Positions 20,271-30,938 of a stretch of 64,000 bases of DNA are shown here, one piece after another; position 1 is the first letter of the stretch, and every line of letters begins with the position of its first letter. The notes beneath the pieces were generated by a model. That model saw nothing but the letters and a program-made list of their open reading frames with translations. It was not told the DNA's origin and made no database searches. The DNA comes from Prochlorococcus sp. AG-347-K10. GTDB lineage: Bacteria > Cyanobacteriota > Cyanobacteriia > PCC-6307 > Cyanobiaceae. Where the stretch lies: NCBI GenBank assembly GCA_003278955.1, contig QCCB01000002.1, positions 1 to 64,000 on the forward strand, given 5' to 3'. The translations under genes and the position numbers were made by a program.

Positions 20271-20621
20271 TTGGGAAGTTATCCAAAATCTATAAATGCC
20301 TCTAGTCTCAATGATTGGTTTAATTCTGAGAAAGAAGATCCAGTTTTGATTGATGTAAGAGAACAGTCAGAGCTCGAAATAGCTCGTTTCTCAAAAGAAT
20401 TTTTACATATACCAATTAGTAATGTAACTTCTGAATATGTTGAAGAAATATTTGCTGATTTATTAGACAGAGAAATTGTAGTTACCTGTCATGCAGGAAT
20501 AAGAAGTTATAACTTTTCTCAATGGTGCTTGGATAATAATATTGTTAGTGAAATATGGAATTTGGAGGAGGGTATTGATGGATGGAGTAGATATATTGAC
20601 CCATCAATCCCAAGGTATTGA
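20271..20621 (+). CDS. Single-domain rhodanese
   Basis: A 116-residue rhodanese-fold protein. The active-site loop is CHAGIRS with the catalytic cysteine at 73; LIDVREQSE (26-34) is the usual N-terminal signature. Such proteins carry persulfide sulfur or act in redox signalling; the acceptor is unknown. The frame opens with a TTG at 20271 and no nearby ATG fits the fold. It converges on trpB with no gap. Confidence 0.85.
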   Translation: MGSYPKSINASSLNDWFNSEKEDPVLIDVREQSELEIARFSKEFLHIPISNVTSEYVEEIFADLLDREIVVTCHAGIRSYNFSQWCLDNNIVSEIWNLEEGIDGWSRYIDPSIPRY

Positions 20622-21866
20622 TTAAATATCTAGTGAAGATGCAACAGTATTAACATCTTTGTCGCCTCTACCAGAGCAATTGATAACTATATGAGTATCT
20701 TTTTCAAGAGTAGGGCATAATTTATCTAACCAAGCAAAAGCATGGGAGGTTTCAAGTGCAGGTATAATTCCTTCTAGTTCACTAACAAGTTTTAAAGCGT
20801 CTAAAGCTTCTTGATCTGTGACTGATCCATATTCTGCTCTACCTATATCTTTTAAATGGCTATGTTCAGGTCCTACTCCAGGATAATCTAAACCTGCACT
20901 TATTGAGTGAGCTTCTTGTACTTGACCATTATCATCTTGCAAGAGAAGACTCATTGATCCATGCAAAATTCCAACTGACCCTTTAGTGATAGTGGCAGCA
21001 TGTTTTTCAGTATCAACTCCGCTTCCTGCAGCTTCAACTCCAATAAGACGCACAGAAGTTTCTTTAACAAAAGGATGGAAAAGCCCCATTGCATTTGATC
21101 CCCCACCTACACAAGCAAGCAAAATATCGGGCAAAGATCCAAATGATTCCAAACATTGTTTTTTAGTTTCTTCACCTATAACTGCATGAAAATCTCGCAC
21201 AATCTTTGGGAAAGGGTGTGGGCCTGCAACAGATCCTAAAATGTAGTGTGTGGTTTCGACATTAGAAACCCAATCCCTAATGGCCTCACTAGTAGCATCC
21301 TTAAGTGTTGCAGTTCCAGAATTTACAACTTTAACTTCAGCTCCTAAAAGTTTCATTCTGAAAACGTTAAGGGATTGTCTTTTTATGTCTTCAGCACCCA
21401 TGTATATAATACATTTCAAGCCAAATCTCGCACAAACAGTAGCAGTAGCAACTCCATGCTGACCTGCTCCAGTTTCTGCAATTATTCTTTTTTTGCCCAT
21501 TCTTATTGCCAATAAAGCTTGTCCAAGAGCATTATTAATTTTGTGAGCCCCAGTATGATTTAAATCTTCTCTTTTAAGCCATATTCTAGGAGTTGCTTGT
21601 TTATTTTTATAATGTTCAGTAAGTCTTTTGGCTTCATAAAGTGGTGTTTCTCTTCCTACATAAGTCTTAAGTAGATGATTTAATTCTTCTACAAAAAGTT
21701 TATCTTTCCATGCATTAGATGCAGCGTCTTCAAGCTCAAAAAGAGCGGGCATTAGGGTTTCAGGAACATATTGACCACCATATTTTCCAAATCTTCCCTC
21801 TTTTGAGGGTTGATTTAAATCGTCATTTTTATGGTTTTGATCTTTGCGAGAAAATGTACTTACCAC
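20622..21866 (-). CDS. trpB: Tryptophan synthase beta subunit
   Basis: Makes tryptophan from indole and serine using PLP. The PLP lysine is K109 in [14 protein letters not shown]; the glutamate and phosphate-binding GGGSNAMG loop and the C-terminal [11 protein letters not shown] are intact. Length 414 is normal. The start is a GTG (VSTFS follows). trpA is not adjacent, as is common in cyanobacteria. It is divergent from the SUI1 gene. Confidence 0.97.
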   Translation of the reverse strand: MVSTFSRKDQNHKNDDLNQPSKEGRFGKYGGQYVPETLMPALFELEDAASNAWKDKLFVEELNHLLKTYVGRETPLYEAKRLTEHYKNKQATPRIWLKREDLNHTGAHKINNALGQALLAIRMGKKRIIAETGAGQHGVATATVCARFGLKCIIYMGAEDIKRQSLNVFRMKLLGAEVKVVNSGTATLKDATSEAIRDWVSNVETTHYILGSVAGPHPFPKIVRDFHAVIGEETKKQCLESFGSLPDILLACVGGGSNAMGLFHPFVKETSVRLIGVEAAGSGVDTEKHAATITKGSVGILHGSMSLLLQDDNGQVQEAHSISAGLDYPGVGPEHSHLKDIGRAEYGSVTDQEALDALKLVSELEGIIPALETSHAFAWLDKLCPTLEKDTHIVINCSGRGDKDVNTVASSLDI

Positions 21867-21914
21867 TTTTTTTATAGAATAAGTATTAACTAACTATAGA
21901 TTATATTAAAAATA

Positions 21915-22226
21915 ATGGGAAAAAAGAATTGGATCGAATTTGATAATCAAGAAAAGAAATCTAAAGAAACAGCTAAGGTAGATAGTTTTAATAAAAGATC
22001 AAAAATAAATATTTCAAAACAAAAAAAAGGTAAAAAGGGCAAGACTATAACTTTAATTAGAGGTTTAGGCACTGAGGATGAAATCTTATTAAAAGAATTA
22101 CTAAAAAAAATTAAAGTTTTTTGTGGAACTGGAGGAACATTAATTGATAGAAATATCCAGTTACAGGGTGATATGGTATCGAAATCAATTGAGTTTCTTC
22201 GTAAAGAGGGATTTCATAATTTATGA
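21915..22226 (+). CDS. SUI1/YciH-type translation factor
   Basis: A 103-residue protein with a lysine-rich N-terminal tail (to about 45) and an eIF1/SUI1 fold in the second half (TLIRGLGTEDEILLKELLKKIKVFCGTGGT). Bacterial YciH is thought to influence fidelity of start selection; its role in cyanobacteria is not settled. It is 41 bp upstream of cysC on the same strand. Confidence 0.85.
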   Translation: MGKKNWIEFDNQEKKSKETAKVDSFNKRSKINISKQKKGKKGKTITLIRGLGTEDEILLKELLKKIKVFCGTGGTLIDRNIQLQGDMVSKSIEFLRKEGFHNL

Positions 22227-22267
22227 AGCAAGGGTTAAGATAGGTTTTAATTTTGATGAAGTAAAAA

Positions 22268-22891
22268 ATGAAAGAACAAAATCAAACAAAGTCAACCAAT
22301 GTAAAGTGGCACAACTTAACTATTGATAGAGAAAAGTTAGAGAAAATGAGAGGTCATAAAGGGATGGTTATCTGGTTTACAGGTTTATCTGGTTCTGGCA
22401 AAAGTACTTTGGCCAACGCTTTAAATGAAGTTTTACATTTAGATGGGTTTTCGACTTATGTGTTGGATGGAGATAATATTAGACACGGTTTATGTAAAGA
22501 TCTTGGTTTTTCGGATGAAGATAGAGAAGAAAATATAAGAAGAATTGGCGAAGTTGCGAATTTATTTATGAATGCTGGGATAATAACTATTACTGCATTC
22601 GTTTCGCCATTTATTAGCGATAGAGATAATGTGAGAAAAATTATTGGATCTAAGGATTTAATTGAAGTTTATTGTGCTGCTGATATCACAGTTTGCGAAA
22701 ATAGGGATACTAAAGGTCTTTATAAGAAAGCTCGTTTGGGAGAAATTAAGGAATTCACAGGGATTTCTAGTCCATATGAAGCTCCTCTTAATCCCGAAAT
22801 TGTTGTTGATACAGGTTCGTTAGATTTAAATGATTCCGTTGAAAAAATTATTAACTACCTTAAAAAAGAAAACTTTCTTAACAAGGCCTAA
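22268..22891 (+). CDS. cysC: Adenylylsulfate kinase
   Basis: Phosphorylates adenosine 5'-phosphosulfate to PAPS. The P-loop GLSGSGKST is at about 39-47; DGDNIRHGL and the conserved serine region AFVSPFISDRD follow. At 207 residues it is a normal stand-alone APS kinase. Sulfate assimilation or sulfation could be its main use. It is convergent with purE, 15 bp away. Confidence 0.95.
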   Translation: MKEQNQTKSTNVKWHNLTIDREKLEKMRGHKGMVIWFTGLSGSGKSTLANALNEVLHLDGFSTYVLDGDNIRHGLCKDLGFSDEDREENIRRIGEVANLFMNAGIITITAFVSPFISDRDNVRKIIGSKDLIEVYCAADITVCENRDTKGLYKKARLGEIKEFTGISSPYEAPLNPEIVVDTGSLDLNDSVEKIINYLKKENFLNKA

Positions 22892-22906
22892 TAGAAAAAT
22901 ATTAGT

Positions 22907-23443
22907 TCATTTATTTTGAAGATAATTGTCAGGTCCAATATTTGATAACTTACTATTTTTAGTTCTTACCTGTGTATGTAGATTTTCTCTGAATTCTTTC
23001 AAATTTTTCTTTATGGATTCATCAAATAAACTGATCATCTCTATTGCCAATAATCCAGCATTCTGTCCTCCATTAATTGCAACTGTTGCAACTGGAATTC
23101 CAGCGGGCATTTGAACGATTGATAAAAGAGAGTCAATCCCCTTAAGTGTCTTACTCTCTACTGGTACGCCAATTACAGGAATGCAAGTTATGGATGCCAG
23201 CATTCCTGGAAGATGAGCAGCACCCCCAGCACCGGCAATTATTACTTTTATGTTTTCTGATTCTGCATTTTTTGCATATTCCATCATTTCAATAGGTGTT
23301 CGATGAGCAGAAAGTATACAAACTTCAGTTTTTATACCAAATTCTCTTAAAATATCAATGGCTGGTTTCAATGTTTTTAGATCTGAATCACTACCCATTA
23401 CGACAGCAATTTTATAAATATCTTTAGAATCCAATTCTGACAA
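22907..23443 (-). CDS. purE: N5-carboxyaminoimidazole ribonucleotide mutase
   Basis: Class I PurE converts N5-CAIR to CAIR in purine synthesis. The substrate-binding MGSDSD is at about 16-21 and SAHRTP at 44-49, with GAGGAAHLPGM after. Length 178 is near normal with a polar tail. Divergent from chlM across 89 bp. Confidence 0.95.
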   Translation of the reverse strand: MSELDSKDIYKIAVVMGSDSDLKTLKPAIDILREFGIKTEVCILSAHRTPIEMMEYAKNAESENIKVIIAGAGGAAHLPGMLASITCIPVIGVPVESKTLKGIDSLLSIVQMPAGIPVATVAINGGQNAGLLAIEMISLFDESIKKNLKEFRENLHTQVRTKNSKLSNIGPDNYLQNK

Positions 23444-23532
23444 AATAACAAATCAATTCTTTCCTATAATGGCGTGCAATTAATTTGGCGCCAGTTAGTT
23501 AGTATAAAAAGAATAAATTTTCATAGAATATT

Positions 23533-24234
23533 ATGACGTCAAATAAGATTATCGAAAAAAGTGAAGTAAGAGACTATTTTAATGGTACTGGCTTTGAAAG
23601 ATGGAATAAAATTTATAGCAAATCTGATGAAATTAATACAGTTCAGAAAAATATTAGGAAAGGACATCAAAAAACTGTAGATGATGTAATCTCATACATC
23701 AAAAATTATCCTGAACTAACAAAAAAAAATTATTGTGATGCAGGCTGTGGTGTAGGAAGTCTTTCCATACCTTTATTAAGACTCGGTATAAAAAAACTAC
23801 AGGTGAGCGATATTTCTTCTGAAATGATTAAAGAAACAAAAAAACGCATTCATGAATTAGGTTTTAGTCAAGGTAAGATTAAATATGAAGTCTGTGATCT
23901 AGAACAATTAAAAGGATTATTTGATGTTGTAGTTTGTTTGGATGTATTCATTCATTATCCTCAACCGGTCGCAGAAGAAATGGTTCAACATCTATGCGAT
24001 TTAAGCAAAGAAAAACTAATCGTTAGCTTCGCTCCTTATACTCCTGTTCTTGCTATTCTAAAAAATATTGGAAAATTATTTCCTGGGCCAAGTAAAACTA
24101 CAAGGGCATATACATTGAAAGAAAAGGGTATTATTAATGCTGCTAAAGAAAGAGGATTTAGAGTTGTTAAAAAGAAATTAAATCAAGCTCCTTTTTATTT
24201 TTCAAAACTAATTGAATTCGAAAAAATTAAATAA
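23533..24234 (+). CDS. chlM: Magnesium protoporphyrin IX methyltransferase
   Basis: SAM-dependent enzyme that methylates the C13 propionate of Mg-protoporphyrin, the second step of the chlorophyll branch. The SAM-binding CDAGCGVGSLSIPLLRLG glycine loop is at about 72-89, and VVVCLDVFIHYP corresponds to motif III. The C-terminal AYTLKEKGIINAAKERGF region is typical of ChlM. Full length at 233 residues. It ends 1 bp before the convergent regulator gene. Confidence 0.93.
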   Translation: MTSNKIIEKSEVRDYFNGTGFERWNKIYSKSDEINTVQKNIRKGHQKTVDDVISYIKNYPELTKKNYCDAGCGVGSLSIPLLRLGIKKLQVSDISSEMIKETKKRIHELGFSQGKIKYEVCDLEQLKGLFDVVVCLDVFIHYPQPVAEEMVQHLCDLSKEKLIVSFAPYTPVLAILKNIGKLFPGPSKTTRAYTLKEKGIINAAKERGFRVVKKKLNQAPFYFSKLIEFEKIK

Positions 24235-24235
24235 T

Positions 24236-24964
24236 TTACTTTACTAAATGATTTTCAAGTGCATAACGAACTAATTCTGTTCGGCTTGATGTACCTGTCT
24301 TGATAAAAAGTCTACTTACATATTTCTCAACATTTCTAATAGATGTTTCAAGCTGTCTTGCAATTTCCTTGTTCATCAGCCCCTCTGCTACTAGCTGAAG
24401 CACACTTGCTTCTCTTGGAGTAAAACTAGGAAGATTAATTTTATTTTCTGGATTAGTCTGGTTTTGGTCTGTGAGCATAGATTTTATTTCAGTAATTTGT
24501 TTTGCCATTTTGCTTACATCGATATCTGCGAATCGTGCTGCTTCTTTAAGTAAACGTTCTTGTCTGTTGATTACGTTTTTAACTCTTGCCGCTAATTCAT
24601 CAGGATCGAAAGGTTTGGAAATATAATCATCAACGCCTGCAAGATATCCCTCTGTTCTGTCTAGGGTCATTCCTTTAGCTGTTAAAAAAATAACTGGAGT
24701 TCCTCCTAATTTTTCATCCTCTCTAATTTTTTCTAATAAAGCATAACCGTTGGCTCGGGGCATCATAACATCGCTAATTATCAAGTCGGGAAAAATTGTT
24801 TGAGCTTTTTCCCAACCATCCTCTCCATCAACTGCAATAAATATTTCAAAGCCTTCATCTTCTAGAAATGTTTTAACAGCTGTTCTTAAACCAGGCTCAT
24901 CATCAACTAATAAAATTCTTGATTTTCTTACCGGTTCATTATTTATTTGATTAATTTCATTCAT
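24236..24964 (-). CDS. NarL-type response regulator, Ycf29-like
   Basis: A 242-residue two-domain regulator. The receiver (15-135) has acidic pair D21/D22, phospho-acceptor D65 (LIISDVMMP) and K117 (SKPFD). A linker precedes a LuxR-type HTH at about 175-240 (FTPREASVLQLVAEGLMNKEIA). The combination matches plastid and cyanobacterial Ycf29 rather than the OmpR-type RpaA/RpaB. The partner kinase is not in the window. All phosphorylation residues are intact. Confidence 0.82.
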   Translation of the reverse strand: MNEINQINNEPVRKSRILLVDDEPGLRTAVKTFLEDEGFEIFIAVDGEDGWEKAQTIFPDLIISDVMMPRANGYALLEKIREDEKLGGTPVIFLTAKGMTLDRTEGYLAGVDDYISKPFDPDELAARVKNVINRQERLLKEAARFADIDVSKMAKQITEIKSMLTDQNQTNPENKINLPSFTPREASVLQLVAEGLMNKEIARQLETSIRNVEKYVSRLFIKTGTSSRTELVRYALENHLVK

Positions 24965-25023
24965 TTTTTAAAATCTTTAATTTGATTTTCTAGTAATAAA
25001 TAGAATTTTATATACTAAACATA

Positions 25024-26169
25024 ATGCTATCAACTCCCATACTACTAGACTATCAATCTTCGACTCCTTGCTCTAAAGATGTTGTTGATTCTATGAAACC
25101 TTTTTGGAGTGAGATATTTTCTAACCCTGCAAGCAAATCTAATTTGGCAGGGATTAACGCAAGCGCTATATTGGAAGCCTCAAGAGAAAAAATAGAAAAA
25201 AGTTTATTTCTTAAGAATAAAAAAGTTATTTTTACAAGTGGGGCAACTGAATCTAATAACTTAGCCTTATTAGGTTTTGCTAGAAATTTCTATAAAAAAA
25301 CAGGAAATTATGGACATATTATTACCTTAAAAACGGAGCATAAAGCTGTTTTGGAGCCATTAAACCAACTAAAAAAAGAGGGATTTATGGTTACAGAAAT
25401 TAATCCTGAGAAAGATGGCTTAATTTCAGAAGAACAATTCAAAAAAAATATAAGAGAAGATACATTTCTGGTTAGTGTGATGCTGGCAAATAACGAAATA
25501 GGAGTTATTCAGCCCATAGAAAATATTTCAAAAATATGTCAATCGAGAGGAATAAAATTTCACTCTGATTTCGCACAATGTTTAGGTTATATGGCGTTAG
25601 ACAATCTTTTATCAGATGTAAACATGATAACGATGAGTTCTCACAAAATATATGGTCCTAAAGGGATAGGACTTCTTTTGATTGATGAAGAAATTAATCT
25701 TGAGCCTTTAATTGTTGGAGGAGGTCAGGAATATGGTCTTAGGCCTGGCACATTACCTCTTCCTTTAGTAGTTGGCTTTGCTAAAGCAATAGAGATAGCA
25801 GTTCTTAATCAAAAAAATAATGCTGAGAAATTACTTTTTTATAGAAATAACCTTTTAGAGGGGTTGTTAAAAAATAATTCTGGTTTATTAATTAATGGCT
25901 CCATAGAAAAAAGATTACCTCACAATTTAAATTTGACTGTATTGGATTTAAACGGAGCAAAGTTTCATAAACTTTTAAAATCAAAAATAATTTGTTCTAC
26001 TGGATCTGCATGTAGTAATGGTGAACCATCTCATGTTTTACTAGCCTTAGGTAGATCTCTTAAAGAAGCAGAATCTTCAATAAGGTTAAGTATTGGATTA
26101 AGTACTAATTCAAAAGATATAAAACAAGCAATAAATATTCTTACAAATACGATCAGATCATTACGATAG
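25024..26169 (+). CDS. Cysteine desulfurase (NifS/IscS type)
   Basis: PLP enzyme that takes sulfur from cysteine for Fe-S clusters or tRNA thiolation. The PLP lysine is K208 (SSHKIYGPKG), the substrate histidine is in LKTEHKAV, and the mobile persulfide cysteine is C330 in STGSACSNGEPSHV. It belongs to the group I NifS/IscS family, distinct from SufS. Length 381 is normal. Divergent from the regulator across 59 bp. Confidence 0.93.
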   Translation: MLSTPILLDYQSSTPCSKDVVDSMKPFWSEIFSNPASKSNLAGINASAILEASREKIEKSLFLKNKKVIFTSGATESNNLALLGFARNFYKKTGNYGHIITLKTEHKAVLEPLNQLKKEGFMVTEINPEKDGLISEEQFKKNIREDTFLVSVMLANNEIGVIQPIENISKICQSRGIKFHSDFAQCLGYMALDNLLSDVNMITMSSHKIYGPKGIGLLLIDEEINLEPLIVGGGQEYGLRPGTLPLPLVVGFAKAIEIAVLNQKNNAEKLLFYRNNLLEGLLKNNSGLLINGSIEKRLPHNLNLTVLDLNGAKFHKLLKSKIICSTGSACSNGEPSHVLLALGRSLKEAESSIRLSIGLSTNSKDIKQAINILTNTIRSLR

Positions 26170-26182
26170 AAATTATTGGCTT

Positions 26183-27085
26183 TTAATTTAATTGAGCAAT
26201 TCTTAATTTTCCACTTCTAGCTCTTTTATTAAGTTCAACTTCTTGTTCGGAAGGAGTTATTGGCTTTTTTGTCAGGTTTTTTAGTCTTTGATCATTCTTA
26301 AAACAACTTTTAACTAACCTATCCTCAAGGGAATGAAAACTAATAATAGAAATAATACCCCCTGGCAAGAGCCATTCAGGTACAACTTGCAAAAATTTTT
26401 CTAATGCTTCAATTTCACTATTAACAGCAATTCTTAGTGCTTGAAATGTTTTTGTTGCTGGATGTATTTTTTTATATCTTTGTTTTGGTGGGAAGCAGCC
26501 TGCAATAGAATAAGCTAACTCTTTTGTTCCAGAATATTTCCCATTTTCCTTCAAATCCAATTTTATTTTCCTAGCAATCTTTCTTGATAATCTTTCCTCT
26601 CCGTATTTATAGATTAGGTTAGCTAGATCTTTTTCATTTAAAGCCTCAATTAATTTCTCTGCATCAACTTCAAGAAAAGGATTCATGCGCATATCAAGTG
26701 GACCATCTTTTTGGAAACTAAATCCTCTATTAGGGTCATCAATTTGGTTACTATTGACTCCAAGATCTGCAATCACAAAAGAAACTTTTTCTTTTGGTAC
26801 AAAATCCGAAAAATTTGAAGCCCTTATGTCAATCCTATTTTTAAATAAATCAAGTTTTTTTGATGCTGACTTTCTCGCGAATGGATCTTGATCAAGTCCA
26901 ATTATATTTAAATCCGAATATTTTCTCAATAAATGATAAGAGTGCCCGCCTCCGCCTAAAGTTGCGTCTATTCCTTTGAGTTGGTTGTTATGTATTAATG
27001 GGTAATGCTCTATTGAGGCCATAATCTCATCTGTCATAACTGATTTATGATTGAAAAAAGATGAATCAGATAGGTCAGTTTGCAT
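26183..27085 (-). CDS. rsmH: 16S rRNA (cytosine-N4)-methyltransferase
   Basis: Methylates the N4 of C1402 in 16S rRNA. The SAM-binding GIDATLGGGGHSYHLL is at about 38-53; GLDQDPFA and VIADLGVNSNQIDDPNRGFSFQ are family blocks, with ISFHSLEDR near the C-terminus. Length 300 is normal. It stands outside a division (mraZ-ftsL) cluster, as usual in marine picocyanobacteria, and is divergent from ndhH (38-bp gap). Confidence 0.95.
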   Translation of the reverse strand: MQTDLSDSSFFNHKSVMTDEIMASIEHYPLIHNNQLKGIDATLGGGGHSYHLLRKYSDLNIIGLDQDPFARKSASKKLDLFKNRIDIRASNFSDFVPKEKVSFVIADLGVNSNQIDDPNRGFSFQKDGPLDMRMNPFLEVDAEKLIEALNEKDLANLIYKYGEERLSRKIARKIKLDLKENGKYSGTKELAYSIAGCFPPKQRYKKIHPATKTFQALRIAVNSEIEALEKFLQVVPEWLLPGGIISIISFHSLEDRLVKSCFKNDQRLKNLTKKPITPSEQEVELNKRARSGKLRIAQLN

Positions 27086-27123
27086 AACTTTCGACTAAGA
27101 TTTGTTTAGAAGTTAAATTTCGA

Positions 27124-28311
27124 ATGGCTCAGTTAGAGACTAGAACAGAACCAATGGTGGTCAATTTTGGCCCTCACCATCCCTCAATGCATGGGGTTTT
27201 AAGGTTAGTTGTAACTCTTGATGGAGAGAATGTCATTGATTGTGAACCGGTTATTGGATATTTACATAGAGGAATGGAAAAGATAGCTGAAAATAGGACA
27301 AATGTAATGTATGTCCCTTATGTAAGCAGAATGGATTATGCAGCAGGAATGTTTTATGAAGCTATTGTAGTAAATGCTCCTGAAAGATTAGCTAATATTC
27401 CAGTTCCTAAAAGAGCTAGTTACATCAGAGTTCTAATGCTAGAACTCAATCGTATTGCTAATCATCTTTTATGGCTTGGTCCATTTTTAGCAGACGTGGG
27501 AGCTCAAACTCCATTTTTCTATATTTTTAGAGAAAGAGAAATGATTTATGATCTTTGGGAAGCTGCTACTGGACAGAGGCTGATAAATAATAATTTCTTT
27601 AGGATAGGTGGTGTTGCATGTGATCTTCCATACGGATGGTTAGAAAAATGTATTGACTTTTGTGATTGGTTTGGTCCTAAGATTGATGAATACGAAAAAT
27701 TAATCACAAATAATCCAATTTTTAGAAAAAGAATTGAAGGCCTTGGAACAATACAAAGAGACCAGGCAATTAATTGGTCTTTGTCTGGGCCAATGCTTAG
27801 AGCTTCTGGAGTTTCCTGGGATTTAAGGAAAGTCGATAGTTATGAATGCTATGACGATTTTGATTGGCAGATTGCTTCAGAAAAAGAAGGAGATTGTTAT
27901 GCGAGATATAGAGTAAGAGTTGAAGAGATGAGACAATCACTTAGCATCATTCGCCAAGCCTGCAAAATGATTCCAGGAGGGCCAACAGAAAATTTAGAAG
28001 CTCAAAGAATGGCGACTGAAGATAAGAAAAGTGAAATATTTGGTATCGACTATCAATATGTAGCTAAGAAGGTTGCTCCAACTTTTAAAATTCCTAACGG
28101 AGAATTATATACAAGATTAGAGTCCGGAAAAGGAGAAATAGGTGTATTTATTCAAGGAAATAATGAAGTTACCCCATGGAGATTTAAAATCAGAGCAGCT
28201 GATTTAAATAATCTGCAAATATTGCCTCATATTCTTAAAGGTGCCAAAATCGCTGATATTATGGCAATCCTTGGTTCAATAGATGTCATCATGGGATCTG
28301 TTGATAGATAA
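27124..28311 (+). CDS. ndhH: NDH-1 subunit H (49-kDa)
   Basis: A 395-residue hydrophilic subunit lining the quinone site. [21 protein letters not shown] opens the protein and [11 protein letters not shown] follows; the C-terminal [18 protein letters not shown] is intact. The hydrogenase-type cysteine ligands are absent, as expected for NDH-1. It stands alone, away from ndhA-I-G-E, and is followed 9 bp later by the thioesterase gene. Confidence 0.97.
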
Positions 28312-28320
28312 TTTCTTTAA

Positions 28321-28773
<453 letters not shown>

Positions 28774-29988
28774 TTATTTTTTAAATTTGTAGTTTATTTT
28801 TTCTGTACTGGTATTTTTATTTTTAACAATCCACTTTTCAGGTTTTTCATGTTTAGGCCAACTTTGAGAAAATTTTTTTAATAAGTTTAATGAATTTTCA
28901 ATATTTTTATGATTTGTATGTTCTTTATATTCAACAATTATTTTAATTTTATTTCCCCATAATTTGTCAGATACTTTTGAAATATTGAATTTATTAATTG
29001 GGATATTTTCTTTCATAATAAAATCATTTAATCGCGATTCAATTACTTTTGGAAAAACGATTTCTCCTCCTGAATTAAAAGCGTTATCACTTCTTCCAAG
29101 AAAGTTTAAATATAAAGCATTATTGATCTGATTAATTTCACCTAAATCACCGGTTTGCCACCACCCATTTTTATTATTGAAATTTTCAGTTTTTGAAGAG
29201 TCTATTATTTCGATTCCAATTCTGGCTGATTTTATCTCGATTAATCCTTTTGCGTTAATTCTTATTTTTGTATCAGGTAGTATTTCTCCAACATTTTTTA
29301 AACCCATTAAGAATTCTCTTGGTTTTAAACTCGTAACCATTGCTGCTGTTTCAGTTGAGCCGTAACAAGGTGCTAATTTTATTTTTTCTTTAATACATTG
29401 TTTTGCAGTTTCGTCTGAAATTGAAGCTCCACCTACCCAAATTAGATCAAAAATCTTCAGCCAACTAATTCCATCTTTTTGAGCTAAAAGTCTTTTTAAT
29501 TGGGTAGGTACTAATGACGTAATCAAGTGTTTTTTGTTTTTTTTAGATTTAATTGTTAAAAGTGAAAGTTCTCGAGTTTTTTTTAATAAATTCGGAGAAA
29601 TATTAATACAAGCACATCCCCAAGATTGACTTCTAAAAATTGGCATTAATCCACTTATATGGTTCAGGGGTAAAGTATTTAAAATTAAGCAGTTTTGCAA
29701 TTCAAATCCTTGCTCTTTTAGCCATTGACCTGATGTAGCTGCAGATAATTTAAGATTATCTAAATGGTGAAAACATTTTCTCGGTTTTCCAGAACTACCA
29801 CTACTGTTTAAAATAATTGCTGGACCATTTTCAGTAATTGAATCTAATAAATCTTTGTCTTCATAAAATTTGTTTTTTACATAAATAATTTTATTCTCTC
29901 TAATTTTTTCAATAATTTTTTCTACAGATTGAGTTTCGTTATTTTCAACTTCAATAGTATGAATTTTATTTTTCATAGTTGATCCCAT
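28774..29988 (-). CDS. menE: o-Succinylbenzoate-CoA ligase
   Basis: AMP-forming ligase that activates o-succinylbenzoate with CoA. The phosphate-binding loop is ILNSSGSSGKPRKCFHH (about 78-94); ACYGSTETAAMV and GWWQTGDLGEI are the A5 and A7-type motifs; the final lysine region IDEKINYKFKK-like tail is present but short. At 404 residues it is compact for the family. The start overlaps menC by 16 bp, suggesting coupled translation. Confidence 0.9.
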   Translation of the reverse strand: MGSTMKNKIHTIEVENNETQSVEKIIEKIRENKIIYVKNKFYEDKDLLDSITENGPAIILNSSGSSGKPRKCFHHLDNLKLSAATSGQWLKEQGFELQNCLILNTLPLNHISGLMPIFRSQSWGCACINISPNLLKKTRELSLLTIKSKKNKKHLITSLVPTQLKRLLAQKDGISWLKIFDLIWVGGASISDETAKQCIKEKIKLAPCYGSTETAAMVTSLKPREFLMGLKNVGEILPDTKIRINAKGLIEIKSARIGIEIIDSSKTENFNNKNGWWQTGDLGEINQINNALYLNFLGRSDNAFNSGGEIVFPKVIESRLNDFIMKENIPINKFNISKVSDKLWGNKIKIIVEYKEHTNHKNIENSLNLLKKFSQSWPKHEKPEKWIVKNKNTSTEKINYKFKK

Positions 29989-30938
29989 ATCTTTTTTGCT
30001 TCATTTAAAAATAGAAAAGAATTAGGGAATTTATTCATTGCTAAACCAGGAACTTTTGGAGTTGGTCCTTGTAATTGTAGAGACGACAAATGATAAAGCC
30101 ATCTCTTCCCTATACCAGTTTCAAATGAGGTACTTATAGATATTAAAGCTTTTTTATTTTCTAATTCTCTTAAAAGCTTAACTGGATTATTTTCTTGAGA
30201 AGGCCTTCTAATTTGCCAACCTTTCCACTCATCAATCAAATTTGGAAATTTTAAAAGTGATTCGTCTAAGGCTATAGGGATTTTTTTGTTGAGTTCTGTC
30301 AGTCCATCAATATCATCAACACAGAGAGGTTGTTCTAACCAATCTACATTTTTGTTATCTTTCAAAATATCAGCCCATCTATTAGCTATCTCTCTTCCCC
30401 AAGAACCATTAGCATCTATTCTTAACTTAATATTATTGCCTATTTGGCTTAAAATTTCTTCTAAACTTGCTTCTTCCTCATGATTATTTTTTAATGCTAC
30501 TTTCCATTTTATGGTTAATGATTTTCCAATATCAGATTGTCTTTTTTTAATTTCATGTAGATCTGAAACTATATTTTCATGATTTAACAAAATGGCTGTT
30601 TTATCAATTTTATCAAAGTAGTAGTTTTCTTTAAAAATTATTTTTCCATTTATTTCGGCTAATGCAGAATTTATTGCAGATTGAATGCATGGGTGAAAAA
30701 TATTTATTTGCTCAGATAAATTAAATACTTCAAAATACGAAGGGATCATATCTAGTTGTTTCGCACACTTTTTTAAGTCTTCTTTATGAAGCGGTGAAAC
30801 TTCTCCAAAACCAATTTTTTTATCATTACTTGTTAATTTAATTATCCAACCCGATTTTGTATGGTAAGTGGTTTTAGAATTTTCTACTTTGGCGGATAAC
30901 TTAAAGCTATAAGATTTTTTTTCAAATATTAAGTTCAT
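29973..30938 (-). CDS. menC: o-Succinylbenzoate synthase
   Basis: Enolase-superfamily dehydratase that forms o-succinylbenzoate from SHCHC. The first catalytic lysine lies in LTIKWKVAL and the metal ligands in LRIDANGSW, EQPL and ALDES. The N-terminal capping domain is intact. Length 321 is normal for the cyanobacterial type. It overlaps both neighbours (4 bp with menA, 16 bp with menE), so the three form one tight operon in the order menA-menC-menE. Confidence 0.9.
   Translation of the reverse strand: MNLIFEKKSYSFKLSAKVENSKTTYHTKSGWIIKLTSNDKKIGFGEVSPLHKEDLKKCAKQLDMIPSYFEVFNLSEQINIFHPCIQSAINSALAEINGKIIFKENYYFDKIDKTAILLNHENIVSDLHEIKKRQSDIGKSLTIKWKVALKNNHEEEASLEEILSQIGNNIKLRIDANGSWGREIANRWADILKDNKNVDWLEQPLCVDDIDGLTELNKKIPIALDESLLKFPNLIDEWKGWQIRRPSQENNPVKLLRELENKKALISISTSFETGIGKRWLYHLSSLQLQGPTPKVPGLAMNKFPNSFLFLNEAKKIWDQL

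Noticed and set aside
22870..22884. AAGAAA-N2-TTTCTT at the end of cysC
   Set aside because: Lies within the coding sequence and has no U-run; the lysine/leucine codon usage explains it.
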